Source: CAVSCD01 sp963726335
GTDB taxonomy: Bacteria > Acidobacteriota > Aminicenantia > Aminicenantales > UBA8522
NCBI GenBank assembly: GCA_963726335.1
Contig: CAVSCD010000002.1
Coordinates: 124,001-188,000, forward strand
Direction of reading: 5' to 3'
DNA: 64,000 nucleotides
A program made the position numbers and the translations under genes. Shown here piece after piece: positions 58,171 through 64,000 of the stretch. Numbering within the stretch: position 1 is the first letter of the stretch; every line of letters begins with the position of its first letter. The notes below the pieces were generated by a model. It was not told the origin of the DNA and made no database searches. It saw nothing but the letters and a program-made list of their open reading frames with translations.

Positions 58171-59505
58171 ATGAAGAAAATGACTTGGTTCTTTTGTCTC
58201 ATGGCCTTGTTCACGGGTCTCTCATTGGCCCAAAGTCGGGAGCATTCCGCCGGGGCTTCCCAAATCCTTCCGCAGCGGACTGCGGGCGGGACGGAAAAAA
58301 TCATGGGCTATGACATCGCCCCGCACAGCGTTGACAAGTCGGAAGCGGAGACGGCCGGCGGGTCCGTGCAATATCCGACAAACACCAACCTCGGCTACAA
58401 AGGCATCGTGATGGCCGAGTTCGATTCCTATGATGAAAACGACGAGATCATGGTCGACTTCGGCACTCTGGGTCTTTGGTATTATAACGCCGACGTCTGG
58501 ACCCAGATGTCGGGAGTCAATCCCGAGGGCATGATCAGCGCGACACTTCTGAACGTGAATGATGACGAGCTGGTGGTCGATTTCGGCTCGCTCGGCCTCT
58601 GGATGATCTGGGACCCGGCGACGGTCACCTGGTACCAGCTCTCCGGGGTCGATCCGGACGGAATGTTCTCTACGGATGATGATAACGATGGACGTGACGA
58701 ATTGCATGTCGATTTCGGGTCCCTCGGCCTATGGCGATACGACCTCGATTCCAGCTCATGGAACCAGCTTTCCGGGCTGAATCCACGGATGGGGCTCAGA
58801 ATGGATGCCGGCTATGCCGGCGATGAGGAAGGATGCCATATGTTCTTGACGCACGGCGTCTGGAAAATTTATGGCAGCACCCCGGTTTACGTTCAGCTGA
58901 CCGGGACCGGGACCTCGAATAATGACCATGCCTCGGCCAAGTTCACCGATTCCGCCGGCGCCGAGGACTTGGTCGTGGATTTCGGCGGCCTGGGATTGTG
59001 GCTTTACAAGGAAGATTTAAGCGGCTGGGTCCAAGTCAGCAGCATGGGCTCCAATCGGATCAAGGAAGTCAAGTTTGCCGGAACTCAGGATTACGAGCTC
59101 CTGGCCGAGGACAACGCCGGGGGGTTGTTTTGGGGGAACTGGAATGGCAACGGAATGACCTGGACATTGATAACCGATGACGGCATCGGGCCCGGCTCGA
59201 CCTGGTGCGAGACGTTTGATATCGACGGCGATGACAACGGCGATGAAGAAGTCGTTATCCCCTGGGCGGCTGGAGGCGCCGGTTTATTCGACTACTCTGC
59301 AGGCAGCGTGTTGATGAAGATTTTTATCGGCTCGTCGTACTTTATTAAGTATATTGTCAAGGGAGATTACTACAACCGCGGCTACGACTCCACTTTGGCC
59401 CTCGTCTATGTTTCGCCTTCGCCCGAGGTTGGAATTTTTCTGATTGAGCCGGGAACAGGCATGGTGCATTGGATCACTCATCAGATTCCTGACGGCTTAT
59501 ACTAA
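58171..59505 (+). CDS. Secreted DFG/LWxW-repeat protein
   Basis: 444 residues, GGGGGAG before the ATG, signal peptide (FCLMALFTGLSLAQ). The body consists of about six or seven copies of the unit 'DEi.vDFGslGLW.yd...W.QlSGvNp.gm', with the spacing near 41 residues: DEIMVDFGTLGLWYYNADVW, DELVVDFGSLGLWMIWDPAT, DELHVDFGSLGLWRYDLDSS, EDLVVDFGGLGLWLYKEDLS. Blades four to six are more divergent. The same unit forms the second half of the protein at 28434-31662 and the fragment at 12507. FG-GAP-like propeller; extracellular binding role inferred. Confidence 0.75.
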   Translation: MKKMTWFFCLMALFTGLSLAQSREHSAGASQILPQRTAGGTEKIMGYDIAPHSVDKSEAETAGGSVQYPTNTNLGYKGIVMAEFDSYDENDEIMVDFGTLGLWYYNADVWTQMSGVNPEGMISATLLNVNDDELVVDFGSLGLWMIWDPATVTWYQLSGVDPDGMFSTDDDNDGRDELHVDFGSLGLWRYDLDSSSWNQLSGLNPRMGLRMDAGYAGDEEGCHMFLTHGVWKIYGSTPVYVQLTGTGTSNNDHASAKFTDSAGAEDLVVDFGGLGLWLYKEDLSGWVQVSSMGSNRIKEVKFAGTQDYELLAEDNAGGLFWGNWNGNGMTWTLITDDGIGPGSTWCETFDIDGDDNGDEEVVIPWAAGGAGLFDYSAGSVLMKIFIGSSYFIKYIVKGDYYNRGYDSTLALVYVSPSPEVGIFLIEPGTGMVHWITHQIPDGLY

Positions 59506-59574
59506 GAAGACAGCCTTGGTAACCGGGAGAGCCAGCTGAAGTACCGAGGCTTGAACCCTGGCCGGTCGCCCGGG

Positions 59575-59895
59575 CTAAACCGTTACCAGCCTGTCGGAAT
59601 CGCGAACGATCTCGTAATGGTCTTTCAGGGTTGATAGCGGGCAGATTTCCGATCCTTTGGAGTCGCGAAGCTTCAGACAGGTCCCGCAGGCCAGAAACTG
59701 GCCGCCCGCCTTCAGGACTAATTCCGCCTGGGTTTTCACATCGAATTTCGGGTCTTCGATCTTGTCGATCTCCACTCCCCTGCCGGAAAGGAAGATGCGC
59801 ACTCCGTCACCCTGCTCCAGGCTGAACAGGGCGAGTCGCAGGGCGTTAAAAACGGTCTCCGGATCGGTCTGGGTGATGATCATTCCGAGTTTCAT
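59575..59895 (-). CDS. DsrE/DsrF-like sulfur-relay protein
   Basis: 106 residues, AGGAGAAGGAGAAG before the ATG. DsrE fold: KLGMIITQTDPETVFNALRL, GDGVRIFLSGRGVEI, and the cysteine motif FLACGTCLKLRD with the conserved Cys pair near 70. Small DsrE-type proteins carry persulfide sulfur or bind metals. Stands alone between the DFG-repeat gene and the DUF3857 pair. Function not certain. Confidence 0.8.
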   Translation of the reverse strand: MKLGMIITQTDPETVFNALRLALFSLEQGDGVRIFLSGRGVEIDKIEDPKFDVKTQAELVLKAGGQFLACGTCLKLRDSKGSEICPLSTLKDHYEIVRDSDRLVTV

Positions 59896-59970
59896 CGGCT
59901 TCTCCTTCTCCTGAAAGTCTTGGCTCGCGGACGACAGCGCTCCGCCTGGATTTGCCGGCCTCCCGGAGAC

Positions 59971-61878
59971 CTACTCTTTCTCCAACAGGATCAACGTGTT
60001 CTTCGTGATCCCAAATGAATCGATGATCTTCTTGAATTCGTCGTACTGGTCGAGGGGGATGTCCCGCTTCTTGAACAGCATCGTCTTCTTGATCGTCACC
60101 GTCGCGGTCGCCGGATCGAAGGCCGCGGCGAACGAGAACTCGCCGTATTCTTTCTGCTGGCTGAAACCCTCCGGAAGATAGAGCGGTTTGAACCCGGCCG
60201 GGATCTTGAACGCGACCGTCGAATAGATATCATTCTCGGCGGTCATCCGAAAGGGATAGCGCCTCTTGGCCAGCCTGGGCGCCGACGGGATCTCGGTGAA
60301 TGAGTAGGGCATCGCCGGGATCGGCACGAGCATGATCGCCCCCTGGAAGATGCCGTAATTCCGGCCGCTGAATTCCTGGGAGATCTTGAGGGGAATAGCC
60401 AGGTCCGTGGCGTCAGTCAGATCGTTCTTCGTCGCCTGGCCGTCCTCGCAGAGCCGGTTGACCGACTCGGTGAAGAAATCGGCGCGCTCTTTCGGGGTCA
60501 TGTCCTTGAGCGCTTGGCGCGCCCTGAGGTCGAAGATCCCGGCCAGGTCCGCCGAGATCTTCCCCTTGATGGCGCCGGCCGCGTCGAGCTCGGCCGAGAT
60601 ATCGCACCGCGCGAGGCTCTCGGCTTGGGCGAGGCAGCGCACGTCCACGAACTCCGCGCCGCCGGGTTTTACAAGCAGGCCCCGGGAACCCCTCCCCTCC
60701 TGGAAATACCCGAACAGGGCATCGTCGGCGAAGGGATTAAGATACAGCGGAGCGCCGTCACCGGCTCCCGGCACGGCGACGAGGAGCGCGTCGAACTGCT
60801 TGAGGGTGGGCACGTCCTCCTCGGGAGGCACGGCCCGCGTGTTGACGAGGACCGGATGCGCCGTCACACCCGCCGCCTTGAGCAGGGCGACCAGGAGCGC
60901 CCCCTTGTCCTTCCAATCGCCGTAGCGGTTCTTGAGGACCGTGCCCGCGGGGTGGACTTCATAGCCGCCCTCGCCGAAGGCGAACCGGACGCTCCGGATG
61001 TCCTTGGCGACGAAAAAGAACACGGACTTGATCTTGTCGAGCTCCGTCCGGGCGCCTTTGGTCAAGTTTTCGGCGAACTCCGCGACGTCCGGCCCCGGAT
61101 CGGCTGCGGCGGTGAACGAGCCGGCGAAGCCGTTCGAGGCGGCTGTCCAGTCCGGGTAGGTGCTGAAGACGACCCGGGAAGCCGTCTCCTGGAGGGAGGG
61201 CATGTATTCCTCGGGCTTGATCTGGGGCGAGTCCGCGGCCTGGAGGGTGTAGGACTTCACGCCTTCGGCAGCCTCCTCAGTGAACCCGGCCGCCAGCCCC
61301 CGGACCTTGTGCTTGAGCGTCCTGTCTTCGGGGATCACAACCTTCAGGTTTTTCCGGACGATCGGCTCATCGATCTGGAGGAGCACGACGCCTTCGACCT
61401 CGCCCGCCTTCTCGTTGCTTTTCTTGTAATGGACCGCCAGCATCGCCCCCGGATCGACCGCCGGGAACGAGAGGACGCGGTGGATCATGTTGGCGTAGAG
61501 GTCGGCTTCGGCAAGCTCCGGCGGGGTCACGTCGTTGATGGCCTTGGGCTCGACGTCGACGACCGTGCCGTCGCCTTTGATCGTCTTGGCCAGGATGACC
61601 TCGACGTTCTCACTGTTCTTGTCGAACGGGATCCGGAAGTCGCTGAATTTTTCCCGGCCCGTCAGGTTGAAGACCTCCAGGGCCCGGAAATATTCGTGCG
61701 TCGAGCCGCCGGCCGGCGCCAGGGTGAACACTTCCCCCGCCCGGACGACGACCGCGCTCGAGTCGGGATACTTGGCGCGCGAGGGCGCGGCCTTGGCCAG
61801 ATCCTCCAGCTTCTCCTGCGCGGCGGACGGAGCGACGAGACAGAGGGCGAGAACCGCAACGACAGCGAGCTTTTTCAT
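59971..61878 (-). CDS. DUF3857/transglutaminase-fold protein without catalytic triad
   Basis: 635 residues with a signal peptide (KKLAVVAVLALCLVAPSAAQ). A DUF3857 domain (about 45-250) precedes a transglutaminase-like domain (about 270-375) and a C-terminal beta domain. Where active members have 'YGdCKDKa' this has NRYGDWKDKGALLVALLKA near residue 320; the His position reads FDALLVAVPG and the Asp position YLNPFADD. Cys, His and Asp are all lost, so it is probably a pseudoenzyme or scaffold. ATG overlaps the stop of the upstream paralogue (ATGA), so the two are coupled. Confidence 0.82.
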   Translation of the reverse strand: MKKLAVVAVLALCLVAPSAAQEKLEDLAKAAPSRAKYPDSSAVVVRAGEVFTLAPAGGSTHEYFRALEVFNLTGREKFSDFRIPFDKNSENVEVILAKTIKGDGTVVDVEPKAINDVTPPELAEADLYANMIHRVLSFPAVDPGAMLAVHYKKSNEKAGEVEGVVLLQIDEPIVRKNLKVVIPEDRTLKHKVRGLAAGFTEEAAEGVKSYTLQAADSPQIKPEEYMPSLQETASRVVFSTYPDWTAASNGFAGSFTAAADPGPDVAEFAENLTKGARTELDKIKSVFFFVAKDIRSVRFAFGEGGYEVHPAGTVLKNRYGDWKDKGALLVALLKAAGVTAHPVLVNTRAVPPEEDVPTLKQFDALLVAVPGAGDGAPLYLNPFADDALFGYFQEGRGSRGLLVKPGGAEFVDVRCLAQAESLARCDISAELDAAGAIKGKISADLAGIFDLRARQALKDMTPKERADFFTESVNRLCEDGQATKNDLTDATDLAIPLKISQEFSGRNYGIFQGAIMLVPIPAMPYSFTEIPSAPRLAKRRYPFRMTAENDIYSTVAFKIPAGFKPLYLPEGFSQQKEYGEFSFAAAFDPATATVTIKKTMLFKKRDIPLDQYDEFKKIIDSFGITKNTLILLEKE

Positions 61879-63890
61879 CGGCCACCTCCGGCGGCGGGCG
61901 CTTCGACTTTCTCCAGGATCACCATGCTCTTCTGGAAACGCCTCAATCCTTTGACCACCTTCCTCAGGGCCTGGTAGCCCTGGGGGTCGAGGCTCGAGAC
62001 CTCGATCCGAAAATCGCTCGTGAACAGGACCTCGTTGCCCTTCCGGTCCGCCGTCAAGGTCAACGACACGGGCCCCTCCCGGATCGAGACCGGGTCGGGG
62101 ACGGCCTTCACGCTGTAGCCGGCCGGGAAGGTGATCGTCTCCTCCTGCCGGCAGCCGCGCGGCGCGAACAGGAAGATCGGGTACTTCCGTTCCTGCTTGT
62201 CGCCCAAGAGCTGGAAGATGCCCACCGAGATGATATCGAAGGCCTGGGAGGAGAACGGGATCTTGACCATCACCAGCCGGCCGACGTCGACGGCATAATC
62301 CCTGGCCTTGTAATCGAAGGTGATCTCATACGGCTTGGCGAGGTCGGCGAGATCCCCCGGCTTGACGTTCTCGACCTTGATGGTGCTGGCCAGGAGCTGG
62401 CCGAGCTGCTGAAAGACCATCGGGAACTGGAAGGCCGGGACCTGCTTGGCCACCGTCCGCAGGACATAATCATAAAAGCCCTTGCCCGAGATCCTGACCT
62501 TCCCCTGGATGCTGCCGTCGGGAAGGACCTGCGTCTCGCCGTGGATCGCGCCCAGGTTGGCCGCGGCCGGGATGGGCGGGACGCTGATCAGGTCTTTGCC
62601 CTTCCCGTCCAACAGGAGGACGCTCCGGCCGCCGACATAGGTCTCGCCGAAGGACGAGCTGAGCTCGAGCGTCGGGTCCATGTAGACGATCTTCCCATCG
62701 TCCATGACCACGCCGCAGATGGCGTGCTCGAAGTAGATGAGCGGTATCTCGGGGTCGGTCGACCGCGACAGGTTGATCAACGCGTCATAGGCCGGAACGC
62801 CGATCTCCTTGAGCATGGCCATCATCAGGATGGACTTGTCGCGGCAGACGCCGTACTGCTTCTCGAAGGTGTAAGTCGCCTGGTGGGGCTCGATGAACGC
62901 GCCCAGATCCATCGATGATCCCATGTACCGGATCTTCTGGGAGACATACCGGAAGATGGCCAGGATCTTGTCTTCCTTCGTAGCGCAGTCCCTGGTCAGC
63001 TCGGCGACCTTCGCCTTGATGGTTTCGTTTGTATCGACTTTCCCGGCGTTCAGGCTGTCGCCGTACCGGGAGAGCTCCTGCCAATCCTTGAACGTGGAAG
63101 CGAGAACACGGGTGGCAAAATCCGCCGCCGAACCCATGGCCAGCTCCTGTTCGATCTTGGGCATGTTCGCCGCCCGCCAGCGGTAGACGACCCGGTCTCC
63201 CTTCTTTTGCCGTGAAAACTCGAGCTTCCCGTCCCTGACGACGTGGCGGAGCGGCTTCGAGGCGGGGCCTTCGATCGTCACCTCCTTCCTCAGCACCGGC
63301 TCCATGCTCTGGAACACGGTGAAGTCGTTGTAGTGTCCTTGGATCAGCGGCTTGGAATGGGTCTCGACCGTCATCTCGGCGGAATCCCCGACCTCGACTC
63401 CCGGGAAGGCGACGCTCAGCCTGCGGAAATTCTCATCCAGGATGTTCATGGCCTGGGTCTCTTCCATGGTGCCGTCTTTTATCGACTCCGGCGGGACAGG
63501 CACCACCCGGCCGTCCTTCTTGATGACCCGGGCCAGGAGCACCTTGACGGTCGTATACCTACGATGATACGGGAGTTTTTTTGTGGCCACAGCCTGCTTG
63601 CCCTTATCGGTCAGGATCTTGAGGAGCGAGTGCTCGACCGACGTGAATTCGCCGCTCTCGTCGAACACTGTCCGGGTGTCCTCGAAGACGACGAGGGCGT
63701 TGGCGTCGGGGTGCTCTTTCAGCCCGCCGGCGCGCTCGATCTCGGCGAGGACCGGCTTGAGATCGTCCGCCTGGGGGGACGCCGCCGGCTGCGGCGCGGC
63801 CGGCTGTTGGGCGGCCCCCTGCGGGGCCGACGCCAAGCAGATCGACATAAAAAGAGACAACGCCACCAGAGCGATCTTATTGGTTTTCAT
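61875..63890 (-). CDS. DUF3857 and transglutaminase domain protein with intact triad
   Basis: 671 residues, signal peptide (IALVALSLFMSICLASAPQG). DUF3857 at about 70-260, transglutaminase core with Cys near 347 (QYGVCRDKSILMMAML), His near 389 (YFEHAICGVV) and Asp near 403 (IVYMDPTLEL), then a C-terminal beta domain. GAGGAAAAAGC precedes the ATG at 63890. Family members are exported in Acidobacteriota- and Bacteroidetes-type bacteria and are thought to be peptidases or transamidases. Overlaps the start of its inactive paralogue by four bases. Confidence 0.85.
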   Translation of the reverse strand: MKTNKIALVALSLFMSICLASAPQGAAQQPAAPQPAASPQADDLKPVLAEIERAGGLKEHPDANALVVFEDTRTVFDESGEFTSVEHSLLKILTDKGKQAVATKKLPYHRRYTTVKVLLARVIKKDGRVVPVPPESIKDGTMEETQAMNILDENFRRLSVAFPGVEVGDSAEMTVETHSKPLIQGHYNDFTVFQSMEPVLRKEVTIEGPASKPLRHVVRDGKLEFSRQKKGDRVVYRWRAANMPKIEQELAMGSAADFATRVLASTFKDWQELSRYGDSLNAGKVDTNETIKAKVAELTRDCATKEDKILAIFRYVSQKIRYMGSSMDLGAFIEPHQATYTFEKQYGVCRDKSILMMAMLKEIGVPAYDALINLSRSTDPEIPLIYFEHAICGVVMDDGKIVYMDPTLELSSSFGETYVGGRSVLLLDGKGKDLISVPPIPAAANLGAIHGETQVLPDGSIQGKVRISGKGFYDYVLRTVAKQVPAFQFPMVFQQLGQLLASTIKVENVKPGDLADLAKPYEITFDYKARDYAVDVGRLVMVKIPFSSQAFDIISVGIFQLLGDKQERKYPIFLFAPRGCRQEETITFPAGYSVKAVPDPVSIREGPVSLTLTADRKGNEVLFTSDFRIEVSSLDPQGYQALRKVVKGLRRFQKSMVILEKVEAPAAGGGR

Positions 63891-64000
63891 GCTTTTTCCT
63901 CGAAATCCGTGCGCGGTCCGGAGTTTCTATTATGCATTTTTTGCGAGGGAAAATAAAACCCGGGAGCCCGTCACAAGCGGCGCCGCTTCAGGAGCAGCGC

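Noticed and set aside
57978..58304. 108-codon minus-strand frame upstream of the DFG-repeat gene
   Set aside because: No start site, no family, and it overlaps the signal peptide region of a well-supported gene.
60514..61977. 487-codon plus-strand frame opposite the DUF3857 protein
   Set aside because: GC-bias shadow with no signal, domain or start site.

Overview
This is a GC-rich bacterial window, densely packed on both strands. The genome type looks like Acidobacteriota or Candidatus Aminicenantes. I infer this from the mix of DUF3857/transglutaminase proteins, SBBP and FG-GAP-like propellers, Tat-tagged glycan enzymes, LutABC, folate C1 enzymes and many secreted beta-propellers; no rRNA or marker gene confirms it. 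There are no tRNAs, rRNAs, CRISPR arrays or prophage. One degraded insertion sequence is present.

Layout. 1-12.4 kb: end of an alpha-helical-toroid protein, a glutamine amidotransferase, a membrane transglutaminase, a GH78-type rhamnosidase, a DUF3303 protein, a GH36-type alpha-galactosidase, a Tat-exported class-V PLP enzyme, a small secreted protein, then a peroxide module (perR, peroxiredoxin, small winged helix). 12.5-19.6 kb: a 59-codon fragment of a repeat protein, an EttA-type ABC-F ATPase, a methyltetrahydrofolate methyltransferase plus MetF-like reductase pair, and a three-gene ABC exporter; this stretch is riddled with frame changes. 19.6-32.7 kb: two secreted beta-propellers around an ECF sigma factor with membrane partner, an FGGY kinase and an SSS symporter, then a giant SBBP/DFG-repeat protein, a sialidase tail remnant and a secreted protein. 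32.9-43 kb: Nudix, lipoprotein amidohydrolase, CAP protein, UbiE/MenG methyltransferase, two GT-C type membrane proteins around an amino acid permease. 42.8-49.3 kb: lutABC, an M28 peptidase, and a REC-REC-GGDEF protein. 49.4-56.7 kb: an arsenic island (arsR, DUF318 permease, two thioredoxin-fold proteins, CcdA, ACR3, thioredoxin-type ArsC; divergent ferredoxin and phosphoesterase; AbrB-type regulator and ArsM). 56.8-64 kb: IS remnant, a second DFG-repeat protein, a DsrE protein and a tandem pair of DUF3857 proteins.

Many well-conserved genes are split by one or more single-base frame changes, several at homopolymers (G7 at 47996, C6 at 33994, C4 at 50818), and in places two changes compensate so that conserved motifs reappear in the alternate frame. 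I read most of these as consensus errors in the assembly rather than pseudogenes, and give the reconstructed gene span in each case. True decay is more likely for the IS, the sialidase tail, the possible symporter tail and the short repeat-protein fragment.

The most interesting items are: a 41-residue 'DFG..GLW.W' repeat family found at three separate loci; an arsenic operon that encodes its own thiol-relay proteins and has a perfect 24-bp operator; a tandem DUF3857 pair whose second member has lost its transglutaminase triad; an exported PLP enzyme; and a well-formed ECF promoter in front of the sigma gene.
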